Shown: positions 55,624 through 64,000 of the stretch, piece by piece
Position numbering within the stretch: position 1 is the first letter of the stretch
How the letters are laid out: each line of letters starts with the position of its first letter
Source: Chrysophaeum taylorii
Taxonomy: Eukaryota; Sar; Pelagophyceae; Pelagomonadales; Pelagomonadaceae
Assembly: GCA_029834535.1 (NCBI GenBank)
Contig: JAQMWT010000037.1
Span: 184,262 to 248,261 of the forward strand
Direction of reading: 5' to 3'
DNA length: 64,000 nt
Notes under the pieces: model-generated
Told to the model about the DNA's origin: nothing
The model's database searches: none
Seen by the model: only the letters and a program-made list of their open reading frames with translations
Position numbers and translations under genes: made by a program

Positions 55624-56316
55624 TCAAGAGTATAGAAGGGTCTTTGACTTGGACTTGGACTTGGTGGAGCTGAGAGTCGATTTGACCCTTTTGAACAGAA
55701 CATTAAGAAACACAGATACAACAGACAGTGTGTTAGGATTATAAATCATCGTCAGCTTCTGCTGTAAGGTGGTGAACACCAATAGCTGAATGATGTGGTG
55801 CCAAGAGAAGGGTGAGTGCAAGTAGAGCATTCAGTATGGATGGCGACAGAGAATCTAGTTGAAAGGTGTCCAGTTGGTTTTCCAAAAGAAGGTTGGACTT
55901 GGCGAACGAAGATAGAAGACTCTTCAGATTCACATGAGAGCGGACGGAATGCTCTGAAGCATGAGAGCAACTTGTCACGTAGATGAAGGAGGTGATCGTC
56001 CGGGGAGGAGTGGTTGGTAGCATGTTGATCATGAGCGGTGAGTGTTAAGCGAGACAACAGCTCTGTGATCTTGTACAGTGTATAAGTAACACGTGGGTGT
56101 TGGCTGTAGGAGGGAAGAGCCGGTTCTCCAGGGAGGTGATTGAAGCAATGGCAGCCTCGGTAATATAGATACGAAGAGTTTCCTGGAGTTGGTCGACTTG
56201 TTGGCACAAGACGTCGAAATCAGCAAGCGAAGCAGAAGGCGTAGGTAACGATGGCGAAGATATTTCCAGAGTAGCGTTTAGCGTGGAGTGTGAGTAGTTT
56301 AACGACGTTTCGGTCA
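55624..56316 (-). pseudogene. C2 ORF3b
   Basis: TETSLNY at 56294-56316, then Pro/Ser-rich and helical. It keeps LRIYITEAAIASITSLENRL that C1 lost. Frame broken near 56045 and 55750. The original stop of C1 (after KSKSKS) is mutated here. Function unknown. Confidence 0.55.
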
Positions 56317-56342
56317 ACGTTAAAAAAAAAAAAAAAAAAAAA

Positions 56343-57590
56343 GGGGTGCAGGAAGCCTTAATGTTCTGCCTGAACATAAGTGTGGCCGAACATTACATCC
56401 CGGAGTGATAGCGATTCTGTATCATCAGAGGATGATGCGTAGTTGTTAAGATGTTGTACACGCGATCGAGCAACAGTAGTAATCAAATGCTGAATGGATG
56501 GCTTGTATAGCCTGAGCTGTGCGACTCTGTGTTCGAACACGAGTTACAAGAAAGTTAAGATGCTCCAGGTGTATCTGAGTAATAAGCCGAAGATCCATGC
56601 GAATGGCAGTTGAGTGGTGGAGTCTGTGGCTGCATCGGTTACTGATAAGACTAAATGAGCAAGTGACGGATATTGCGTTAGACTGCTAGTCAAGAGAGTA
56701 TGTAGCTCCTTTGGCAAATGATACGTGCGTATGATGGTTGCGCGTATATGACCAGCTGAGCACCCATCACAGGGGGGTTGGAAGGAAGTAGCATTACGTG
56801 CACATACGATAGGTTGTATGGGCACCTGATCGGTGTTGTGACAAGCGCAACAAATGTTAATGGTGATAGTTGAGATGGGGATGTGACCATTCTTCTTGTG
56901 GTCATCTGTGTTGAGGTGACTCAGCACTTCAGTGGGGAGTTCACTAGGTGCTTGTGACTTCGAATTATATGTGGTGGAGGCAAGAAATGTAGGTTGCCCC
57001 AAATCGTTGAGGCATTGCGTACAGTAGGATGACAGAATGAAACGTTCGCGTTTGGGGCCTCTGTAGCAGCCAATAGAAGCAATAGCAGGAGCAGCTTCCC
57101 AAAGTATAGTAATGGGTAAGCGCATGGACATGAATGTGGTCAGGTCTACAAACAATGAAAAGTCAGTAGACTCATAGGTCAGTGTGAGTTCCACTCGCAT
57201 AAAAGAAGAGAGAAATGGGGTGACAGGGACACGGAAGTTCTCAAGGAGAGAGATTCCTCGCTTGTAAGCAGCATAGTCAATACTGAGGCCGTCCTGGAAC
57301 GTCGTCAGCGAATGAGGTGAGATATGCACGGCTAGTGTCGGTGCAAACGCAGCAGCCAGTGTGGTTGCAGTTGTAGCAGTCATGGTTCGTTGCTTTTGCG
57401 ACAACCTGGGGGAAGGTTCGGCCGTGGAGAGCGAGAAAGGACTGTCCTTCAACCGACTAGTGAGATGCCGCGGCCACGGGAGTGTCAAGAAAAGATATGA
57501 ACAACACTCGCCCGTGTACAAAAATTGTGGCAAAAGAAGGTAAGGCCAGGGCTAGTTTAACGACGTTGCGGTCACTAGAGTTAGGCATCT
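56343..57590 (-). pseudogene. C2 ORF3a, Cys-rich accessory protein
   Basis: In frame after the RT-RH TGA. It carries TATSLN followed by TAG (C1 has TAT), then a long open stretch 57533-56544: SSYCTQCLNDLGQ, NICCACHNTDQ, VCARNATSFQPPCDGCSAGH. The CxxC pairs suggest zinc binding. A frameshift near 56590 precedes the last part ending TYVQAEH. A T21 run lies between it and ORF3b. Confidence 0.58.
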
Positions 57591-59483
57591 TCAATCCTGT
57601 AAAGGCTTGTCGTCAGAAGCATGATGCATACCGAGTAGAGAACGAAAAGTGGAGAACTCAGCAGCAAGTGGCTTTGTAAAACCATCCGCCACGTTCAGCT
57701 TGCCGGGAACATGATGGACTCGTATTTTCTGTAGCGAGATGTACTCACGGATTTTAAACCATCTGGTCGACAGTGCCTTGGATCGAGAGGACCCATCTGG
57801 GTTATTAGAGGTGTGAACAGCGGCAGCATTGTCAGACAAGAGAGGTAGGCTTCTGATGAAGCGCATATCTTCAGCAATTGGGTTGTCATTGTCATCGAAG
57901 TCAACAGGGTCAGCGGTGTTCTCACCATTAGCATTGTTGACGTAGAAGGTGGGGTTGACGACAAAGGAGAGTTCCAACAGCAGCTTGCGTAGCCAAACAG
58001 CTTCATCAGCACAAATACTGAGGGCAATCAACTCAGCTTCGTGAGTTGAGCAGGAGACAATCGGTTGAAGTTTGCTTTTCCAACCAATAAGGCAGTTGAA
58101 AAGATAGAAGACAAACCCGGTGGTAGATTTCCTATCTTCCTGTGCTAAGGAAGGGGCATTGTCAGCGTCAACCATGGCAACTAAGGGGTCAAACTGTCCA
58201 GTAGATACATCCTGCGGTTGGTAGTCGACCACAGTGGATAGATCAATTCGATTAGCGGAGACAGTGCGAAGGTGAGCTTCAATGGCATTACCTTTAGGAT
58301 GGAACCAGAGGCGAAGTGAGCGGTTTTCCGGCTTCTTGAGGTAGCGAAGCAAATGCTCTAGCATTTGGACGTGAACATACGTGGGTGCATGCATACCACG
58401 CGAACATCTGCCCAAGGCTTGCGAGAAGTCAGGTCTGCAGGCAACTTGCATGAACACCAGCTTGCCAAGGAGGGTGGCAAAGTGCGAATTGATGTACAAC
58501 TCTGTTTCAGAGCTGGGAGTGCCATCTTTATACTTGAAGGACGATGACATAGGATATTTAAGCGGGGTCAGTTGCTGCAAGACTGGGTGATCAGCGAAGA
58601 GTTCATCCAGCTTGGCTTGCACATCCAGAGAAATGGAACCGTCAGATGTGCGACACACACGCATGCCTAGGAGGGTATGGACAGGTTCAAACTGCTCTAC
58701 AGCATACCGTTTGTGGAGGGCATCCTGTAATTCAGTACGAAGAGGGTCGTCATTGGACACAATAACAATGTCGTCTACAGACAGACTGCATACGACGAAC
58801 TTAGCATGTGCGGATACTCGAGCATATAGGCAAGAGTCCGAATGCAGGCGTTTGTAGCCAAGGCTACGGAAGAAGCCGTCTATCTCTTTGTTCCAAAGGG
58901 ATGGTGATTGCCGAAGTCCATAAAGTGACTTCAGCAGTTTCGGTAGACGTCGGCCCTTGTACTTAGCGTCATCGGGGTCGATAAGCTTGATGCCGTCTGG
59001 TAACTGAACATAGACATTGGCATCGATGTCAGACTGAACGAAGGCGTTCGGGACGTCTGCATGGTAGACAGGCAATTGCTTGTATGCTGCAATAGCTAGT
59101 AGTACCCGGATTGCGGTCATGGTGGCCATGGGGCTGAAGGTACCAAAGAAATCGGCGCCAAGAGATGCTAGGAAGCCACGTAGTACGAGGCGAGCCTTGT
59201 GCTTAACGTATTTGCCTGCAGAGTCTGTTTTAATCTTCAGCACCATCTTGCTGTCAATAGGACGAGAGACACCGTCGGGTAAGGAAAGTTTGAAGCAGCC
59301 AAAGCGGATAATGTCGTGGAGTTCCTTGGCGATGGCCTTGAGGTAGGCGTGCCTGTTTTCAGGCGACAAACCGTGGAGGCACTTAAGTTTATATTCGTCA
59401 ATGGAAACGTCCGCTTCTTGGACCTTATATTCGTCAGGACCAACAATGGCTGGTGAATTATAGTTTAGCGACGTTGCGGTCGA
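57591..59483 (-). CDS. pol: C2 reverse transcriptase-RNase H
   Basis: Part of one open frame of 1200 codons (61193-57591) that also covers most of IN. RT: KMVLKIKTDSAGKY, DVPNAFVQSDI, SLYGLRQSPSLW, SVDDIVIVSND; RNase H: DRKSTTGF, STHEAELIAL, LSDNAAAV, VADGFTKPLA. No break seen; LEHLLRYLKK is complete. Starts after TATSLNY (59460-59483). Stop is TGA followed by AGA, as in C1. Confidence 0.96.
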   Translation of the reverse strand, partial: STATSLNYNSPAIVGPDEYKVQEADVSIDEYKLKCLHGLSPENRHAYLKAIAKELHDIIRFGCFKLSLPDGVSRPIDSKMVLKIKTDSAGKYVKHKARLVLRGFLASLGADFFGTFSPMATMTAIRVLLAIAAYKQLPVYHADVPNAFVQSDIDANVYVQLPDGIKLIDPDDAKYKGRRLPKLLKSLYGLRQSPSLWNKEIDGFFRSLGYKRLHSDSCLYARVSAHAKFVVCSLSVDDIVIVSNDDPLRTELQDALHKRYAVEQFEPVHTLLGMRVCRTSDGSISLDVQAKLDELFADHPVLQQLTPLKYPMSSSFKYKDGTPSSETELYINSHFATLLGKLVFMQVACRPDFSQALGRCSRGMHAPTYVHVQMLEHLLRYLKKPENRSLRLWFHPKGNAIEAHLRTVSANRIDLSTVVDYQPQDVSTGQFDPLVAMVDADNAPSLAQEDRKSTTGFVFYLFNCLIGWKSKLQPIVSCSTHEAELIALSICADEAVWLRKLLLELSFVVNPTFYVNNANGENTADPVDFDDNDNPIAEDMRFIRSLPLLSDNAAAVHTSNNPDGSSRSKALSTRWFKIREYISLQKIRVHHVPGKLNVADGFTKPLAAEFSTFRSLLGMHHASDDKPLQD

Positions 59484-61622
59484 GGCAGTGTGCGCAACTT
59501 CGGGATAAGCGGAAACAGCGTCAGTAGGAGTAGTAGGGGCAGATTCCAGTTGGATATGGATAGTAGGGTCGGTACGTAAGACCTGGGTGATAAACTCTGT
59601 AGAGACCAGAAGGTATTCCTCCAAGTCAGCCAGAGATGCAGAAGTAGCGCCAAACTCGGATGAGTTGTGATCAATAAAGCTGGTCGGCGCCAGGTACGTA
59701 AGTGCATATTGTAAGGAAGAAGTGCCGAAGGCAGCAGCGTGTTCAGTGAACGCAGATAAAAGGGGCTGAGGAATAGGGCACGCAGGTGAACCATCAGCAG
59801 TTAAAAAGGTTGCAGCTGGGATGCTGGATGCGCACTTGGCGTGGGCGAAGTAACCATCGACGTGCGGGTAGCGGGCAAGTAAGTCAGTGCGCAACGGGAG
59901 AAGAAGACGAGCTAACAACGCATGTTCCCCCTCTGAGCAGATAGCAGACCAGAGGATACCACCACGGAGATGAAGGGCGGAGAGGGCGGGAGACTTGAAC
60001 GTAAGAAAGTGGTGGCGAAGATCCCAGCGGAAATCGGCGAGCTTGCCACCAGCGGCTTTGTAAGCACCAATAGTAGACGCTTGTAACCGGGCTCGGATAG
60101 TTTTCATAGAAGTGGCCTTGCGAGTGTTAGGCTGTTTGGAACCTGGGACAAGAATGAGGTCATCTTGTGCAAAAAGGTCTTTGTAAGAAGGAAGCAAGGG
60201 CGGCGGTGACATAGAGCCAGATTCGTCGGCGAGAGCGTCAGAAGAGGGAGAAGAGGCAGGAGTAGGGGACGAAGAAGGAGCTGAAGGAGGTGGGGAGTGC
60301 CCCCTCTGAGGATGAGGAGTCCTTGTCCCCCTCTGAATGACATGGTCTTGGATAGTGGTGTGGGGTGTGAGCGAGAAAGGCGCGGGAGGAGCGTGAAGCG
60401 GAGGAGCTAGTTCAGGATCAGGAGTAGGATGCTGCAACATGTAGAGGAATTGCAGCTTGGACGAAACACGAATTTGTCCGTTTTCAGGGTTGAGGACGAC
60501 GTCAGCGAGATGGTCGACGCGTGGGGAGACGAGCGGGTTTTGCGCGTTGGCGCAACAGAGATACAGATATTTGCGGCGGCACGGTTCCCACTTGTGGTGT
60601 TCATGGGGCTCCAATAGGAGGTAACATTCAGCGCCAAAAATCTTGAGCATATCGTGTTGGGGAGTGTTGAGTTGGTTGTAGAGTAGCTGTTGCGGACTCA
60701 GAATAGCATGATGAATGCGCTCGAGCGTGGCGTTCGGGAGAAGGTTATAGCTTTGAACGGTGTGTATCACCGCCCATGGGAACATGATGGCTGGTTCCAC
60801 GATCTTGGCGCCACGATAGTGAGCATTAAGGAGAGAACGAAGGCGAGTTGAGGAGGCGGAGGCGATGAAACCGATGGCAGACTCAACTTCAAAGTTAAAG
60901 TGGTGCATGTACGGCGGGAAGGCGATGAGTTGAATGCCCTTATCGACGCGGTACGGGGAGGTAATGTGCTGGCTAAAGTAGGGCTTGAATGCATCGGAGT
61001 AGAGGGTGCGCATGTGCACGTTGAGTTGTGTACGACAGAAGTCATACACAAAATCCAGAGCTTGAGTGAACTCCGTGGCGTTGGTGGTGCGTGTAAAGTA
61101 CACCAAGAGAAATTTCGAAATGAGTTCCTTGAAGACGATGATATGTGTGAAGCCTCCCATTCGGATGGGATGGTCACATAGCCGCCGTCGCACGCCCAGA
61201 CTTCGCCGGCTTTGTGAGTTTGCTCAAAGAAGGCTTGGTCGCATTGAAATGCTTGTGCGGGTGGCGCTTGTTGTGTGCGATGCAGTCGGTGCATAAGTCG
61301 CGATATGGTATGTCAGAAGCAGAGAATCCAGGGCGAGCAAGTACGTTGGGGGCCTTGGCAGCGACGTTGTCGGGGCAGTGATGCACCCGGTGAAAGCGAT
61401 TGGCACGTTCTTTGGCATTGAGATATTCGGTGGATCCGTGTGCGAGGGACTTACGAGGAATTGGATGAGCGGGAATGTGCCGTTTGCGCCGAACATCGAA
61501 CTTGAGTTCGGTGTCTAAGGCAGGGAAGGCGGTGCGTCGTCATCCTGGTGCGCAGCAGGGTCACTTGGAGGTGCATCCTCATTATCACGAGTAGCGAGAG
61601 TATCTTCGTAGGACGAAGATAT
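59484..61622 (-). pseudogene. C2 integrase and linker
   Basis: A 1-bp deletion near 61515 breaks the frame just after TEMSLNY and another lies near 61200. Zinc finger (VHHCPD ... LCTDC), D (ACDGGYV), D (YSDAFKPYF), E (FNFEVESAIG); the core from 61193 on is open. A linker of ~120 aa (SMSPPPLLPSYKDLFAQDD to SLQYALTYLAP) is absent from C1. Confidence 0.87.
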
Positions 61623-61646
61623 ATAGTTTAACGACATTTCGGTCAA

Positions 61647-63562
61647 GCAGTTGCTGGAAATAGACATCATAAAAGATTGTGCCAAAGACAAGGTATCTGT
61701 GCTGCACGTGGTGGAGGCTTGGTCAACGGTCATGAAATTGGATACATAGGATTTCTTCGTCACGGCAGCAGTATGTTGGAAGGTAGGGTCCAACATAAGG
61801 GATTTAATATCGGCAACGAGGAGCGAAAGGTGCTTGTACAGAGTGCTGTACGTACCGGCAGGCAGAGCATTGCTGAGCATGTCACAGCAAAGGTCATGGC
61901 GTAGAGACAAGAGGAAGGATTCCTGTTGTTTGGTGTGGTTGTTAGCACGAATCAACTCCGGTCGAGTGGGGTAGCGTAATTTCCCGTTGCGAGGGTCGAG
62001 TAAAATAATATTGGCATACCCTCGGACGGTTGGCAATGGAGCAAGCACTGAGTGGATTTTAGAGCCGAGTTTGCGGTCACTTCCACGAAGGTACCCTATA
62101 TAGCGACTATGAGATAAGTGGTGATCTTCCAGAGCAAAAAGAGAATCCTTGTAATCGAAAGAGTTGTCGGTGGCCTTGTAGGTAAGGCAGCCAGGCATCA
62201 CAAGAGAGCATCTGGACAAGAGCTTTTGTATGGCGGTGCCATAGGTGGTAGCGGAGCCAACTTGGGGAAGGGCTTGGACTATCCACAAGTAACCCATAAA
62301 CGGCTCCAGATATATGGACCTGTCCCGGTCGCGGGGGATGTCGGAAGCAGTGAACGTATACGTGCTTCCAAAGGCGTTGATGGAGGTTTGTTGGTTGGTG
62401 GTGGCGTTCTCTATGGTGAGGTTGCCGTCGGAATGGTGGCCACCAGTTAAGAAGTAGGAGTTGTGTGATGTTGATGAGGTTGTAAGTAATAACCTGTGTG
62501 ACGGTTGGTTAGTTTCGAAAACGGTTATGTAATAGGACACAGGAGTGGGTGAGTTAGTATGTAAGCTGGCAAACAAGTTATAGAGGATTGTAAAAACCTT
62601 GACGTGTATAGGATGTGTTGCATTGGGTAATGGCTCCATAGAGGAGCGTTTAAAGCACAAGTGATGATAAGCACACTCGGATTGAACAGAGTGAGTACGT
62701 TGCTCGTGAGCCTGTTGTGAGTGAAGGCGAAGCAGTAACATATTGAGGGATTCAAGGTCAGCCATAGTAAGCTGAGCAGAACCTGTGCGAGAGTAAGGTG
62801 CAAACGTTTTAGGAACGGGACATATGGAGGATCGGGGAACACCCGATCCAGTCTTTGGATACGTGGTTAGGTAGCCAAAGGCGCTTGGGAATAGCTTGTA
62901 GATCATCCACGATCTTTAGGAAGGGGCGTGGATGGAGGATGGGCCACGATGATAGTTTAATTGGTCCAGTAGAATATCTGCGTGCGATGCATATCCACCT
63001 TTCTCTAGATTGGTAGTCGCCACATAGGTAGGTCGGGAACCTATCAACAAACATCGACACAGTAATCAAGGGTAGTATAGATAAGGTTGGCCACTGTGAT
63101 GTGGTCTTGATGACAGTACTTGTGCGGAGGCGTCATCTCAGCCAGTAGTACCAAGGGCCGGAGTAGCTTGATGACAGACAGCATGCTGTCGAAAAGAGAA
63201 TCGTCCAGCAGGCTGTGTAAGTCTTCTGACTTTTGCTGTTTTAGTAAATTCCTGTTTGTGCAGGGAGGAGTGATATCAATTATATCACAATAGAATGTGC
63301 GCCTTTCCTCTGGTGAGATTAGGTGAAGGTGGTTATTAAAGGCGGGGAGAGATTCAAATAACAATACAGTAGGAAAACGGTGGCGTAACATACGAACAAG
63401 CGTATCATCAGACTCAACAACAACTTTTACATTGATATTTAAGCCGAAGTCATTAGTGGCTTGAGACAGGAACGCCGGAGTTGACAAACCAGAACAAAGT
63501 AACATGACAGAGGGTTTGCGGAGATTGGACTCTTGCGAGAGAAACACTGGGCGTGAGAGTAG
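61647..63562 (-). pseudogene. C2 C5 cytosine DNA methyltransferase domain
   Basis: Motif I (MLLCSGLSTPAFLSQ), II (VVESDD), IV (DIIDITPPCTNRN; Cys codon 63260-63262), VI (LLAEMTPPH), VIII (DYQSRERWICIARR), IX (YPTRPELIRANN), X (LSNALPAGTYSTLY). Frameshifts near 63050 and 62840. The target-recognition part, motif IX and X are in one open frame (62906-61515), which C1 lacks. Preceded by in-frame TGA-CTA (63563-63560). Confidence 0.85.
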
Positions 63563-64000
63563 TCAGGTTAATGGCTGCGTGTTTTGCTGAACAAACTTGT
63601 TCTGTTTCCGAAGATTGAGAACCAAAGGGCGAATCCGCGGGCGATCTGGTAAAACTCTTTGGAGTAGGTAGTTGTAATATGCCAGTAGATCCCTGTTTTC
63701 ATGGTATCGCTTGAGGGGAAATGCGAGAGAGCGAAGTTCCACCGCTTGTCGCGCGCGATGTTGTAATGAGACAGGGAGAGCGGGTAAATTAGCTGCTACA
63801 TGTGTATGGGTATAACGTACATCTTTGTCTATGCGGCTCGTGAGCGCGGAGCTTTGGCTCAGCTCGATCATTGAACACGGTGGAGTGATCAGGTTCGTCT
63901 GGTTCCACTCGAGCATGCTCAGATAACGAGATGTCGGTTCCATGCACTTCTGAAACATAAAGCGAAGTCGATCTTAACATAGCCAACTTGTGGATGATCT
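63563..64000 (-). pseudogene. C2 protease region, partial
   Basis: IDKDVRY, VAANLPALP, ELRSLAFPLKRYHENRD to TGA at 63563-63565. Many small indels relative to C1 above 63750. The catalytic Asp lies beyond the window. Confidence 0.75.

Overview
The window is eukaryotic and made almost entirely of LTR retrotransposons, most of them decayed and several nested inside one another. No host gene, rRNA or tRNA gene, or CRISPR array could be supported. The host lineage cannot be read from the sequence. The strongest hint is that the elements carry cytosine-5 DNA methyltransferase domains. Such capture has been reported for retrotransposons of dinoflagellates and charophyte algae, but this window alone does not prove either origin. 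Conserved Trp positions use TGG and the standard code fits.

Three related Ty1/copia families are present, called A, B and C here. All have the order gag - protease (PR) - C5 DNA methyltransferase (MTase) - integrase (IN) - reverse transcriptase/RNase H (RT-RH). A and C also have a third coding region (ORF3) after RNase H. The methyltransferase is recognisable from motif I to motif X: PC and E(N/M) motifs, a QxRxR-like motif, and a GNAVP-like motif X. All three families share a 14-nt primer-binding site directly after the LTR that matches the anticodon arm of initiator-Met tRNA, as in Drosophila copia. Family C also carries a recurrent SLNY motif at its domain borders. C and A have an in-frame UGA between PR and MTase, and C has a second one before ORF3. 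Family B has an overlapping UGAUG between gag and pol.

Layout: 1-476 RT fragment of B; 477-4079 A1 (+) LTR, gag and PR; 4083-4847 inverted A LTR; 4965-5690 A-type ORF3 end (-); 5691-17735 C1 (-), from 3' LTR to 5' leader, holding a SINE and a Helitron-like insert; 17736-24833 A2 (-); 24834-26418 A3 (-) gag remnant and LTR; 26421-29075 Ty3/gypsy (+) integrase, polypurine tract and part of an LTR with a minisatellite; 29076-29521 5' LTR and leader of D (a family C copy, +); 29522-39513 B1 (+), complete with both LTRs, inserted in the D leader; 39514-44455 rest of D; 44631-52888 B2 (+); 52889-55196 A4 (+) LTR and gag; 55197-64000 C2 (-), running off the end.

Six copies of a SINE-like retroposon of about 370 bp with a (TTAG)n tail and 6-13 bp target duplications are inserted into these elements. 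I did not recognise it. No complete set of proteins is intact in any single element. The longest open frames are the C2 IN-RT-RH frame (1200 codons), the C1 RT-RH frame (830 codons) and the B2 frames of 765 and 763 codons.
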